DNA of 64,000 nucleotides from Guadua angustifolia (taxonomy: Eukaryota; Streptophyta; Magnoliopsida; Poales; Poaceae). Both the position numbers and the translations under genes were made by a program. This document shows positions 34,546 through 46,971 of this stretch, piece after piece; the first letter of the stretch is position 1, and each line of letters opens with the position of its first letter. The notes under the pieces were generated by a model. That model did no database searches and was not told the DNA's origin. It was given only the letters and a program-made list of their open reading frames with translations. Location of the stretch: contig CM070512.1 in the NCBI GenBank assembly GCA_036346375.1, positions 45,300,673 through 45,364,672 on the forward strand, in the 5' to 3' direction.

Positions 34546-35810
34546 CTTAAAAACTATCTCCTCAGCCCGAAATGAGCAGGGAGAAAGCAAAGCATGTATA
34601 TTTTAGCAAGCGAAGTAAGAATGAATTGGGCTGTTAAATAATATCATATCACCTCATACTCGTTATAGCTTCCAATTCCAGATAACTAAATGACGTACCG
34701 TCCTTCCTAGCAGATGCAGTTTTTGGAGCTTCTCAGCCTACGGTTCGATGACAAAACAAAAGAAGACGAGACGGCAGCGTAAGTCCAAACATGTATTAGG
34801 GCATGCAAAACAGTCTGCAAGCCATCGCTCAGAAGTGTATATCATGTCGTATAAAGACAACAAAACGGACAACTTCTATAATGGCTTGTTTGTCAGGCAG
34901 TCTATAAACTAATTAATTTATGTATGGGTCCATAAATTACTGTGATCAAGCATGAGTATATAGACGGCTTTTTCCTACAACTGGCGACGGAGCCGCTGTT
35001 TTGCATCGAAAGCACGCCATCGCCGCCCTCTCGCGAAGAGACGGCAAGCGCTCTCCTCATTAATTCTATGCCACATAGGATGATAAAGATTACGTGGCAA
35101 CTTCATGGACGACTTATTAATTATCATTGTACATATCCTTAGAAAGACTTGGCTGGGTCTCGAACGAAGGCGCCGTGTGGACTTAAAAGCTTTAGTTTTT
35201 AAAAAACTAGTAAATCATCTTAATAGTTTAGTTTTTAAACGATTTTTAACATAAGTGAAAAGCTATATATAATTAATAAAAGCTAAAAGCTAGACTAAAT
35301 CTACTTTTACAAACTTATTATTGAGAAAAATTAGTTATTTATTAAACGGTCTTTTATAAAAAGTCAAGGTCGCTTTTCAGCTTAGAAAAGCCAAAATGTT
35401 TTTTCATAAAAACTACAACATGGGAGGAAACTTGTCAGAGCAAAGTAGGCGGATGGTCTCCTCACGCGATAGGAGAGAGCAAGAGGTATGTTTCATGTTA
35501 AGACTTAGCTATATTTATAATTTTATTTAAAATTCATCATATTTAAAAAACAGACCCATAAAAGCGCCAATTCCCCACTCGCCCCTCAGCTCTTTTTTTT
35601 TTTGCTTTTTTGCAGGCATCATGTCGACTACTCTAGTTAGTAGACACGTATGCTGGGCTTTACTGGGCCGAGATAGTCTCTGAATTGAATAAATATTTTT
35701 TTTCTTTTTTGAGCGAATTGAATTAGTAATTGAATACTAGCCGTACAAGAAACTGTCTGTAGCCCCAGAGTTACTAGTGACCTAGCTCTCTATATAGAGC
35801 AGTGCAATCA

Positions 35811-36240
35811 GAGTGGGTACGGACGAATATCGTTCATCCTTTATCATATATTGCATATTTTTATTAGAGTCAGAATCGGACACAGATAGTGCATAATAGC
35901 CGGTCCTCCCTTCCATATTCGTTCCAGTCTTTTGGTTGGTCAGACGCACAGAAATAGGAGCTGGTACAAGAAATTGGGCTACCTGTGTTATCACATGATA
36001 ATCTCACTTGAGCAATTAGGGTCACCTCTAGCACATATGGAGTATTATGAGGTTTCTAGGTCACAAGACCCAGTGGACGAATATCGCCCATATTAGGTAG
36101 TAGAGCTGCAATTAGCGCAGATATGGATGAATATTGGTTGTTCCATATTTTTTTTCGAGCTGAGTCGGACACGGTTAATACTTAATACCCATTTTTCTCT
36201 TGCATATTCGCTCCACAAATCTTCGCCGGTTGGTTAGATG
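35811..36240. repeat. Two diverged copies of a ~130-bp unit
   Basis: 35811-35945 and 36115-36240 share, in order, GG(A/T)(C/T)GAATAT, CATAT..TTTTT, GAGTCGGA/GAATCGGACAC, AATA, CATATTCG(T/C)TCCA and GGTTGGT(C/T)AGA. They are separated by about 170 bp. There is no coding potential. Confidence 0.6.
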
Positions 36241-36649
36241 AAAATTATCTGCTCTATTTGCACCTCTATATCAGAGGATCTGCGTCCATGAAATTTTCGG
36301 CATGATCTTCCAATACGACTCAGTAAGATTTGCATCAGAAGGACTTTGTTTGCTTAACCGTGCACCGTCCAACAGAAACAACAATAAATATTGTTTTGGA
36401 CTATACTTTCTCCTTCTTTTTATTTATCGCATCTCGTAAACTGTGAAAAGTAAAAAAAAAAGTCAAGTAAATAGGAACAGAGAGTATATACTTAGAAATA
36501 ATTACGGTAACAGGACATATTGAGTATTGAATACCATGGTAATGTTTAAAACGATAGTACAAAATTAGTAGTAGTATTAATAACTAACTGGAAGGTGTTT
36601 CTATGTATCGCTATTTAAAAGCTACACAAAATATTAAAGGAGATACTAA

Positions 36650-36864
36650 CGGACGTCCGATCACTGCTCACTATCTGACGCTCTTGCAACATTTTTTTCT
36701 GCAGTGCAACATTTTTTTCTAAGCAACATTTTTTGAACGCTTGCAACATCCGATCAGTAGCGAATTTCACTGTTTGTCGAGTGAATTTGTTGCACACGTT
36801 GACAAGAAATGTTGCACGCGTATAAAAAAAATGTTGCAGTGTGTCCGAAAATTCCGGACGTCCG
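36650..36864. mobile_element. CGGACGTCCG-ended small element, copy B
   Basis: Perfect CGGACGTCCG palindromes lie at 36650-36659 and 36855-36864. Inside, GCAACATTTTTT and its complement recur at least five times together with TTGCACGCGT. It is related to 18243-18403. Target duplication is not clear because the ends are themselves palindromic. Confidence 0.6.
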
Positions 36865-37427
36865 AGCCCAAATCATTAGGAATATTAAAACATAGATGAA
36901 TGGTGGATAGTTACTATTTACCCTTCAATTACTTTAAAATTTGTATAACTTATATTAAAAAGTGATACGCAGAAGTAACTAAATGCACGAGAGCCTTAGT
37001 AGACCCAAATCAATGTACGGATGTAACAAAGATTCAACCATTTGTAAATAAGTTTAAGAAACCATTGAATTTTCCTGTCGCTAGTAGTTGCCAATTGCCA
37101 TAGCTCTCTTTCAGCTGTTTCTTCTCCAGCCAATGAAATTCACGATGCTCTCATGCGTCTGTCGAAGAAAAAAATAGTTGCCATAGAAATTTATTCCGAA
37201 CCCATCAAAGTCTGAATGTTTTTTCTTGTTCTAATTCCAGCTCCAGGATTCTACGCCCGGAGGCAGAGACGACCATCTTTTGGGCTTCAAACGCTCCAAA
37301 TCCGGTCAAGGTTTTCTTCCTAGGAACCACCGCGCGCGGCGCCTCTGCTGCCTCCACGAAGCAACTCCATCGCGGTAATCATCATCAACTTCTGCAGCTG
37401 CACGCACACAGAGCTCTCTCTCTCCAA

Positions 37428-37442
37428 GAAATATATTTAAGC
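37428..37442 (+). promoter_or_regulatory. Possible TATA box of the WNK gene
   Basis: AAATATATTTAAG lies after a CT-rich patch and about 245 bp before the first ATG. The spacing would suit a leader of about 200 bases. This is a sequence-only guess. Confidence 0.3.
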
Positions 37443-37684
37443 CCAGCAGCAGCAGAGAGAGGTGTTTCCTCCTCTCCTGCCCTCGAGATCCCACACCGCG
37501 TGACACGCAAGCCCTTCTTTGTCCTCGATCTCTTCTCCACTGCAGAACAAGGGAAGAAGAATAATAAGAAACAGGAGAGGAGCAGCAAATGCCTGAGCAA
37601 GTGTGAGCTGGGAGCGTATGTAGCTGTGTGTGTGTGTGTGGTTTCTTGCCGATCAGGTTGTGCACCAGAAGGCAGAGCCGTAGA

Positions 37685-39946
37685 ATGATGGGGTCCCTGC
37701 AGCTGCAGGCCAATGATGCTGCTGATCATGGCTTCCCTGACCCAGGGTATGCAGAGGTTGATCCCACTCGAAGATATGGCAGGGTAACTAATCTTCCGAA
37801 CTTTCCAACTCTCCGTTCAGCCATCTCCTCCTCATCATCCTTCTTCTTGATCATCTTCCTCATCAAACTCTGACACTGTTCCTTCTTTCTTCCTTCCATG
37901 TTTGCAGTTCAATGAGATTCTTGGTAAGGGATCCTCAAAGACTGTGTAAGATGACATGATCCTAGAATCTTTGCATGTGTGCTGCTGATTTGCTTCTCTC
38001 TTGTTGATTTGAGTGTGCTAATTGTTGTGCAGGTACAAGGGCTTCGACGAATGGCAGGGCATCGAGGTGGCGTGGAACCAGGTGCAGCTGCACGACTTCC
38101 GGCAGAGCACCGGCGACCTGGAGCGCCTCTACTGCGAGATCCACCTCCTCAAGGCCCTCCGCCACCGCGCCATCATGCGCCTCCACGCCTCCTGGGTCGA
38201 CGCCCCCCGCCGCACCGTCAACTTCCTCACCGAGCTCTTCACCTCCGGCACCCTCCGCCAGTAAGCTCTTCTTCTTCTTGGTTTCATCTGATCAGGTCGT
38301 GCCGATCAGTTCTTGATTCTGGCAAACAATGGCGTCATGGTGGTGTGTATGTTGTGTGTATCATGGTAGGTACAGGAGAAGCACGGGAGGGTGAACATGG
38401 CGGCGGTGAAGCACTGGTGCCGGCAAATCCTGGACGGCCTCGTGTACCTGCACGGGCATGATCCCCCCATCATCCACAGGGACCTCAAGTGCGACAACAT
38501 CTTCGTCAATGGCAACCAGGGCGAGGTCAAGATCGGCGACCTGGGCCTCGCCGCCGTCCGCGGCGGATCGCCGCACTCCGGTCACTGCGTGGGCACGCCG
38601 GAGTTCATGTCGCCGGAGGTATACGAGGAGTCCTATGACGAGCTCGCCGACGTCTACTCCTTCGGGATGTGCGTCCTCGAGATGGTCACCATTGAGTACC
38701 CCTACAGCGAGTGCACCAATCCCGTCCAAATCTACAAGAAAGTCACCTCTGTATGGATGCATTTCTGGCTAACTCACTCTTGGATGCATTTCTATCAATT
38801 CTTGGATGCATTCACGATCGATTGACCATAGCTTCGCTGAAATGAAACGAAATGTTGTCTCTGATCAGGGGATAAAGCCTGTGGCTTTGTACAAGGTGAG
38901 AGACCCTGCGGTGAGGCGATTCATCGACAAGTGCCTGGCCCCGGCGTCGCAGAGGCCCGCCGCGCGGGAGCTGCTCCATGATCCTTTCCTGCAGGATGAA
39001 GACGGTGGCTTCTGTTCAGTGGATGGACATGGAGATGAAGATTACTATACGATGTACAATTATCTGCACCAGCCTTGTCTAGTCCACCATGCCTACAGCA
39101 ATGGCGGCTCCATGGCGAGCAATGGATTGTCGAATAGCATCGACGACACGCCGTCGGACGAAAGATCGGATTGTGACGGCGACGACGACGATGATAGTAG
39201 GTTCCATGGCATTGACCTCTTGTTCAATGAGCATGAGGATGACGATGAGGCTGTTGCTGGTGTGGACATCAGAATCAAGGGAAGGAGAATGGAGGACGGA
39301 GGCATCTTCCTCAGGCTGCGCATCGCGGATAAAGACGGTACGGGTGATGCTGCTTGATTCTGACCGCCGAAACTATTTGGGTTGAATTTGATTCAGATTT
39401 GACAGATTTTGGTCAAATGAGGAATTCTGTCTGAACACTAGTTTCTCATGTCGCAGGCCGCGTGCGGAACATCTACTTCCCTTTGACACCGAGGCCGACA
39501 CCGCGCTAAGCGTGGCGACGGAGATGGTCGCGGAGCTGGACATCACTGACCATGAGGTGACTCGCATCGCCGAGATGATCGACGGCGAGGTCGGTGCACT
39601 GGTGCCGGACTGGAGGCCGGGTCCAGGCATGGACGACGACGACGACGATGCTCCAGACGCGTCAAGCACTGCCTATTGCCAGAATTGCCGGCCGTCCAGC
39701 GCGTCGTCCTGCGGCTCGCTTCTCGACTTCATGTCGTCGGCGGCACGCCGTGGCTGCCGGTGCGCGGAGCTCCACGGCCGGTTCGAGGAGATCACGTTCC
39801 AAGCCGACGAAGAGCAGGTGCAGGATTCAGGGAGCAGCTCTGATGATGGAGGCAGCCAAGTTGAGCAGTGTATCAAGGACAAGGGCCTCATTGACATGAA
39901 TGGCAATGCGCAGAATGACACAAGAGAAGGTTCAGAACAGCCTTGA
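37685..39946 (+). CDS. WNK: WNK-family serine/threonine kinase with OSR1-like C-terminal domain; two single-base frame breaks
   Basis: Exons 37685-37783, 37908-37945, 38033-38260, 38370-38750, 38869-39337 and 39457-39946; about 568 residues if two lost bases are allowed. The start is MMGSLQLQA. Kinase motifs in order: glycine loop GKGSSKTVY, with the lysine placed there as in WNKs; AWNQVQLHDF in strand 3, without the usual VAIK lysine; HRDLKCDNIF; GDLGLA; GTPEFMSPEVYEE; KCLAPASQRPAARELL. An acidic linker follows, then IFLRLRIADKDG joined to RNIYFPxDTEADTALSVA, the OSR1-type domain. WNKs act in ion balance, the clock and flowering in plants. Breaks: at the start of exon 4, one base is missing between the Tyr-Arg codons and KHGRVNMAAV; near 39480, one base is missing after IYF. 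All other phases agree, so the gene is either recently broken or carries sequence errors. Confidence 0.85.
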
Positions 39947-40605
39947 TCTGACATGCAACCATGTGTTGCTTGAAGCCCTGAACACTATGATCATAGCAAG
40001 ATCTGAGTCATTCCACGTCGACAAGGGCCCCAATTTACGCGTAGTTAGATGCGATTGGATCTTTGGAGATGTAACGGACACCACTTTTTAAGGGTGCATA
40101 TAAATATCTTCACAGCTTATTCGTGATTTTAATGTTAAGAATAAGTGTACATTGCCAAACAAAAGTACGAAAGCGAAAAATTTATAGATAAATTAAGAGC
40201 ATAACGGCCAGAGTTTTACAAAAGGGTGTGGCTGGCACTAGATACATCACAAAAACACACATGGGAAAGGTTTGAGCAGATAGATCAAGGCCATCAAAAC
40301 CAAACTTCTTCATTATCTACGATCTCCTAGAACTTGCCAGTTTCATTGAAATCTAGAGGAAGAATTAGGAGGCAAGGGTGAGTACACAACAGTACTCAGC
40401 AAATCACACGAAAATTCTAAATACTATATGCAGGGATAAACAAAGGTAGGCACAGGTTTTGAGTATTATGGATGCAAGTTGTTAAACACCAGTTTTATTT
40501 TACATTTGAAACATAAATCAAATAACAGTAAATACCGTGGGGGTTATTTGTAAAGTTCAAATTTACGACCAGTTCTATTTATAAAAACTACTTGAGTGCG
40601 GTTAC

Positions 40606-40957
40606 AGGGATCACGAAGTTGTTTTTTAAATAATACTATTTTAATAGAAATTTATGGAAATAATATGTCAAAAAGAAAAATGACACTTTTGGGCACCTGT
40701 CGCCGTTTTGATTGGCGACACAGAGCCTATCGCCACTTGAAATGGCGAGATGCTCTCTGTCGTCAATTGGAATGGTGACAGACTCTCTGTCGCCAATTGG
40801 AATAGCGACAGAGAACTTCATCTCCACCGAGTAAGCGCAGGGGAAAAGAAGGGAGATTTGGCGGGAGCTATTTTTGTAATTTTTAATTTTGGCATATTAT
40901 TTTTATAATTTTTTATTTTTCAAATATTATTTTAAAAAATAATTTCAGGATCACCCT
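40606..40957. mobile_element. Inverted-repeat element with a TCGCC...GGCGA hairpin array
   Basis: The ends AGGGATCACGAAGTTGTTTTTT and AAAAAATAATTTCAGGATCACCCT are imperfect inverted repeats of about 30 bp. The middle (about 40699-40812) holds four ~30-bp units, each of the form TCGCC-AATTGGAAT-GGCGA. It interrupts the solo LTR. No target duplication was found. Confidence 0.6.
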
Positions 40958-41714
40958 AAATTAACTCACTTTTATTAATCGGAAGCATGACGTATTCGAA
41001 TACCATTGATATCACTCTGCAGAACTACTCAACTTTACCCACAAGATATCTTCGGCCGTCAGTGCCACACGTTAATAATATGCAACTTAAATGTATGTAG
41101 CCGGACCGAGATGATCATAACCTTTGGTTGAACTTCCCTTCTTTAGCTCCTATCCAGTAGGTTACCAAGATCCACAGCTCCAGACCAATCGCCAAGGCAG
41201 AGACGCGATCCGTCATTGTGGATATTCATCGTTATAAGAACCGGCGAATGGCCACCCCATTCCCGTCCACCACTGTCGCTACATGATCCATTCTCTTACC
41301 AGAATGATAGCTACATCTTATAGGTATTCCAAAGGGAAGTACAATGTATCGAGCTATGTTGGAACAGTCAACAAGACCGACCGCCCGACTTGTGATTAAG
41401 CGAACAAGTTATTTACTTTACCTAAAACATCGGTCCTTAAGTGTCTCGAGACTCACCAATTACATACCACAAACCATGGCACCCATCGTACCAACCACCA
41501 CACCACATCCTCGGTTTTGTCATCGGTTGGGGTTGGACCAAAGATCCACCTCCGTGGTCACCTAACATCGCCCCCTAACCATAGCAATTTTTGAAAATCA
41601 CCCGAGCCATCTCTTGGAGATTTTTAAAAATTTAACTAAAGGTGAAATTATATTAACTACTAATCTACGATGGTTCTATATTTTATAACCTAGGGTTAAA
41701 AGGATTACATGAGT

Positions 41715-41802
41715 AATAGGTTTAACATTGGGTTATAATTAATCATGTCATTCTAAGCAATAGGTTTAACATTGGGTTATAATTAATCATGTCATTCTAA
41801 AC
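41715..41802. repeat. 44-bp tandem duplication in the solo LTR
   Basis: AATAGGTTTAACATTGGG and the following TTATAATTAATCATGTCATT are repeated once with period 44 (41715-41758 and 41759-41802). Confidence 0.92.
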
Positions 41803-43228
41803 TATCTCCTTTTAGTTTTCTAAATTACCGTAAATAATGTGGTATAGAAAATATATACATATTACTATAATGGAACTCGATTCAACATGTTCAAGGGGTG
41901 TGGTTTGCCTTATGGGTTAAGGGTTCGCCTAGTGGGAAGTAGTCGAAGTCGTGTCTGGTCCCGAACGGCTCTTGCTCCTGGCTCAGCTCTAAGAACTGCT
42001 TTCAGCTCCGGGTATTGCTCCAAGGACTGCTCCAACATTGGATCTAACGCGAGAAAACGCAACCAATAAATAAACGAATAAAAACAAATAAGAGAGACAA
42101 AGCAGAAAAAGAATCCGAGAGGAAATGGCCGGGAATGGGACAGAAGGGCATTTTGGGGATTTTGAGGACTAGACTCGGCGGAACGAAGAACATTTTTTGA
42201 CTCAACGACTCGTACTGGTCAAGAATATATATTTTTGGGTATTTTTGGATTTTTGGGATTTTTCTGTAATTTTTTGGGAATTTTTCTGAATTTTTAATTG
42301 ATTTTTGTATTTTAAATAATATTAAATCTGAAAATCGAAATTAAAATCCCCGAAAATCGACTGGCCACACAAGAATCGCCCACATCGCGGTACCACTGGT
42401 GGTCCAAGCAGCCGCCTAAGGCGCTGGTTGGCCGGGTCCGACCCACGACGCCACGGGAGGAGCGAGGGATCGACTGTGGGTCCCACGGCAGAGGAACTGA
42501 TGGGCGGGCCCACTGTCACGGGAGAGGGGGTGAGCGGGTGGTGGGGTGGCGACGCGAGCAAAGGAAGTGGCGCCGAGTTGGGGATGAAGCAACAAGAACG
42601 TATGAGGAGAGCGCTAGGGAGGGAAAGAGTGAGAGAGAGGAAGAGCGCCACCAAATGAACCTGGGGCGAAGAAATCCAAGGGGTGAGGGGCTATTTATAG
42701 CACAAGCGGGAGAGAGAAGAGGGCTGGGGAGCGAGCTACTACGGCGGGGAGTGGCTCGAGGCGGTGCGCGGTGCGAGGGAGGCGACGGGCGAGCGGCGGC
42801 GCGACGGGCGAGTGGCGTCGAGACCAGAGGCGTGGCAGACAGCGATGGGATGAGGCAGTGCGAGACGATGGGACGGGGGTGGCGCACCGGGGTGGAGGGA
42901 GAAGGGGGAGGCACTGGCTTGTGGTGGCTGGTCACATGGAGGGGGCCGGGCAAGACGGGAGGATGGGCTATGGAAGGAATCGGGCAGGGTGAGGCCCAAT
43001 GAGAGAGAGAGGGAGGAGGGAAAGAGGGAAGCGCATCGAGCCAAAGCCAAGACCTGTGGGCCGAGGCTAGGAAAGGACGTGCAGAGGAGAAAGGCGGTTT
43101 CCAATTTGGGAAAGCGAATCGCAAACTTTCCTAAAAGGAAACTTTCAAATAAATACCAAATAAAATTTGAATAAATCCCAAAAATTCAAATAAAATTTTT
43201 TAAAAAATTGAAATTTTGGGGTATTTCA

Positions 43229-43506
43229 CGAGAGCCCATCACCTGGATATGGGAAATGGCGCAAGTCGATGTCGCCACCCCGATCAAGAGCCTAAAGGGC
43301 CCGTGCATTGCGAGGTGGAATGGTCGACAAGAACCTTGATCACCGCTCACATACGTAGTTATCAGAACGACACCTTGCAAGAACAAAGTCTGTACTGCTG
43401 AACAATTCTTTTGGTGTTTGATGAGCCCTTCCGACTTCTTAAACCTACTGTTTCTCAGTTGGTTCTGTAAACATGGCAAGAGACCATGTGTTGGTCGGTC
43501 AATATC
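43229..43506. other. Short unassigned stretch between solo LTR and copia LTR
   Basis: No gene or element ends were found. It may be the continuation of the WNK 3' flank displaced by the solo LTR. Confidence 0.4.
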
Positions 43507-43669
43507 TGTTAGCTAGAAAGTACTAGCTTTGTACCAATTTGTTTTTTATTGTAATCCTTACCTTGTACGTCGTCCTATTATACAAATAGAATGCATCCTG
43601 TGGAGGTGCTTTCTGTGGCAAAACATATCTTTGATTTGGTATCAGAGCCACGATCCCTAAACCACCATG

Positions 43670-44993
43670 ATGTCTTCCGTCAGCGTGCTGGTTTCTTTGT
43701 CGGGCGTCTCCACCATGTCGACACCCTCCTTCAGCAGCTCCATTACCGTCAAGCTAATGCACTCCAACTTCCTCCTCTAGAAGGCTCAGTGGAAAATTAA
43801 AGGTCGCGAGGGCGCTAGCTTGTATGGGTACTCGACAAAGACCATCTCCTTGTCGCCGGCCATCGTAATTGAAGGCATAGGCACGACGCCCAACAAGTTC
43901 CCAATCTAGCCATTCATCTCGGTTCCTTCCGACCGCACTGCGCTTGGCGCACTACTCTCTCTAAGACAAAGGATGTTCTCGGCAGTGATCCGCTTCGCAT
44001 GGCCGCCGAGGTTTGGAACGTGCTCCACTCAATGTTTTAGCTCAGAATCGCGGGCAACGCCATCCGATCAAAGCCGCTTGTCCAACTCAAGAAGAATGAT
44101 ATGTCGCTGTCGAGTATTATCAGAAGATGACTAATCTTGCCGACACCATGGCAAACATCGACAACCTTTATCCGATGAGGAGATGATGGGCTACATCCTC
44201 GTGGGGCTAGGGCTGTAATACAACGCCTCTTGACATCGATCATCATCCTCAACAACCACACCCCGTGAGTCTTAGCAAGTTGTATTCAGACATGCTTAGC
44301 TACGAGGCACAAGCGGAGCCGATGGGGTCTTCGATGGAGTTTACTTCTTCCGCCAACAACACCACGTGAAATTTTGACAACAACGCCAACAACAACTCAC
44401 GTCGCAATGATGTAAACAGCAGACGTGGTAGCGGGAATGGCCCTAAGTGCCAAGTGTGTGGCAAGTACAGGCATGGAGCGCTAAGCTGCCGACAGTGCTT
44501 CAACCATGCCTATCAACTGGAGGATTACTGCCCCGACAACTCTCCATCCACGGGATCATACAATGTCGACACCGGTGCTACAAATCATCTTACGAGTGAT
44601 CTCAACAAGTTCTCCATGCAGGAGCGCTACCACGGCAAGGATTAGGTTTGCAAATTTATCACATCAGCCATTCTATGATTTCAGGATCAAATAGGTCTCT
44701 TGCCCTTAAGAATATTCTTCATGTTCCGAAAATAAGCAAACATCTCCTTTATGTTCATAGATTAGTTTTTGATAACGATACCTTTGTTGAATTCCACCCC
44801 GATTTTTTTTCTCGTTAAGGACAAGGCCAAAAAAGTCCTTCTACATGGTAGAAGTAAGGGAGGTCTTTACCCAAAGGCCGCTTGGCCATCCATCATCATC
44901 TTCATATACCCATCATGCCTCGTCCGTGTCAAGGTGTCGCCTAGTTAGTGGTATTATCATCTTGGCCATCCCACGCCCACGGTTGTCAAGTCT
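43670..44993 (+). pseudogene. Copia gag-protease remnant
   Basis: In several frames: a gag segment with YYQKMTNLADTMAN-like text near 44110, then LSKLYSDMLSYEAQAEP near 44270. A zinc-knuckle-like piece CQVCGKYRHGALSCRQCFNHA follows at 44449-44511. The aspartic protease signature VDTGATNHLT (44566-44595) comes next, then LALKNILHVPKISKHLL (44700) and the pre-integrase HLGHPTPTVVKS, which ends at the insertion. The knuckle keeps CxxCGKxxH, but its fourth ligand spacing is altered. Stops and shifts make it nonfunctional. Confidence 0.75.
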
Positions 44994-46100
44994 TGTTTGT
45001 TTTCGCATAACCGCAATGAATTTGTAGGTATAGGGGGTTGCGCGTCCCCTCTCCTCGAATGGTTAGACCAAAGAAGTCCCGGATTTATACCGTTCGGCCG
45101 AATGTCCCTACTTCCATCTGTGGTGGCGGTTTGAATTATTCTCGAGCTCGGGAGCAAATAGAGGTTACAAACGGAGGCTAAGGACAAGCCCTTAGCACTC
45201 GCCGGGGAGAAGAAATCGGGAGGGCTTTCCTAAGCTCGGCGCCGACCCGGTCGAGAACCCCGAGTGATCTAAGGGGAGGTGCCAAGGAGCTTAACTCACG
45301 TGGGTGCGTGTGAAGGAAAGAAAATCTATCCCCTCTCCAAGGGCCCCGCCTCCCTTTATATAGGCCGAGGGGTGTTACACGAGGATTTGAAAAAGAGGTA
45401 GGGAATGCTACGCCCAGCGCCCCGGTCTCCGGCCATGATGACGGCGATTCTTCATCCGGCGACTGTCTTCGGTCATGATGACCGACAGCTCAAAGACATC
45501 CCATACGGGGTGGTAGACACAACGGCGGCGCTTTTTTCGGAGGGCGACACCGCCCTCGAAAGCATCATTATATGTCGACGCCTTGAAAAGACGGGTGTGA
45601 ATAAGCCGCCCGTTGTTTTGGGAAGGGACCATCCGCCTAATGTTACCAAGTACGTCTGCAGTAACAAGTGACCCGCCGGGCGAGATCGGCCGACGTGGCA
45701 GAGATCGGGGCCGAGGCTTATGAGGACCTCGGTCGGGTCCCGTTGGAGCCTCGCAGCGGGTACTTGATGCGGGACGGTCGGAGTAGGTGTCATGGAGGCG
45801 CCGGCCCTAGGTCGGCCGGGTCCGGCGAGCGTCCGATCCGAGGTTCTACGAGTAATCAGGCGGTGACCCTTGGGGTCTAGGGAGGCCTTTGATGAGGATG
45901 TGGCCCAGCCAGGCCCATTTGGTATCACATTCAATGTCGGCGATAACCGCTTTCAAAGGAGGGGACGAGGGCCATGTTGGTTTCACCTTCGTGGTTCTCG
46001 CTACTTGTCGTCACCTGACCGAGGCTAGATAACTCAGAGAAATACGATCTTGAAATAGATGTATGCTTTGGTCGTGGGTACCCCGTATGGGTATTCGCCA
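44994..46100 (-). repeat. 3' LTR of the nested gypsy element
   Basis: Starts TGTTTGTTTTCGCATAACC and ends GGGTATTCGCCA on the plus strand. Paired with 62088-63191. The minus-strand TATA lies within the GC-rich part near 45355. Confidence 0.92.
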
Positions 46101-46971
46101 AGAATCCCCTGTGGTCCCTCCTGAAACGCAAGCTGCCTCGAGGGACCTTCTGCTTGGCCCGTATGGTCTTCAACAACCTGTAAGTTCAAGAGCCTTTGGT
46201 TTTGATGATTGATGTTAATTAATGTTTAACTGTGGTTTAATGACAAACCTAATATTTATGAGACTAACATGTTTTATTGAGTATATATTTAGCAGTCTCA
46301 TATTTGGATGAAAAATGGAAAACCCAAGGTATGTATGCATATTCTTTCTAGTATTAATTGCATACTTTGGATTCAAGTTAAAGTATAAAATGTCCCCATT
46401 ACATTAACCACAAAACGTGCATCATGTTTCCCAATCCACACATTACGTGGATGCACATACTTAGGGGGAGTTTGTAGTTTAACTTGAAAGTCTCTTTGTA
46501 TTGATCTAATTCTTTATTCACACATATAAGGATCAAGACAAAGAAACTAAATCCTTGAGTATATATTTGAATTGCCTAGCTATAGTATACTCGTGGTAAT
46601 ATAGGATATACTCCAATATAATCAAATTGAATATGTGCATATTATCTCCAAGTAAATTATATCTATGCACATATACATGTGGGGTTTATTCTATAGTTGA
46701 TGACTTAGAATAATGGTCATTTCCATATAGTTCACACATTATGGATCATTACTTTTCATCAACATGAGTATATGAAAACTTGCGTAGTTAATATATATAC
46801 TCATATCAATTTAAATGAAAAAGAACATTTCATCATGTGTTGATGGTGTTCCTTGATTAATTAAGGACAAATGAATAGTTCTTAAGTATGATTAAGCATG
46901 TGTTGCATTATTGTACTTAAGACACATTTATATCATTTAATTTGATTTGGGTTGTGCTCAATTGATCTAAA

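Larger units (their letters stand above)
33653..37300. other. AT-rich intergenic region between the START and WNK genes
   Basis: No gene is recognised. A GATTAGTC-rich repeat lies at 34195-34545, a diverged duplication at 35811-36240, and a CGGACGTCCG-ended element at 36650-36864. ATTGTACATATCCTTAG occurs at both 33830 and 35128, suggesting pieces of one dispersed repeat. 35160-35440 is an AT-rich segment without clear termini. Confidence 0.5.
40070..43228 (-). mobile_element. Solo LTR of a Tekay/Del-like gypsy element
   Basis: On the minus strand it starts TGAAATACCCCAAAATTTCAA (43228 down) and ends GGTGTCCGTTACA (40070). TATAAATAG for the minus strand lies at about 42692-42700, and a late TACTCACCCTTGCCTCC block is typical of this LTR type. 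Flanks GGAGA and CGAGA agree at four of five positions. The 3.16 kb includes the inserted element at 40606-40957. No internal coding region is attached, so it is a solo LTR left by unequal recombination. It lies 123 bp past the WNK stop. Confidence 0.75.

Noticed and set aside
37306..37729. Minus-strand frames of 114-135 residues before the WNK gene
   Set aside because: They lie in the CT-rich leader and promoter of the WNK gene and have no domain.
42516..43124. 202-residue Pro/Ser-rich minus-strand frame
   Set aside because: It lies within the U3/leader part of the solo LTR. The composition is that of a GC-rich LTR and not of a protein family.
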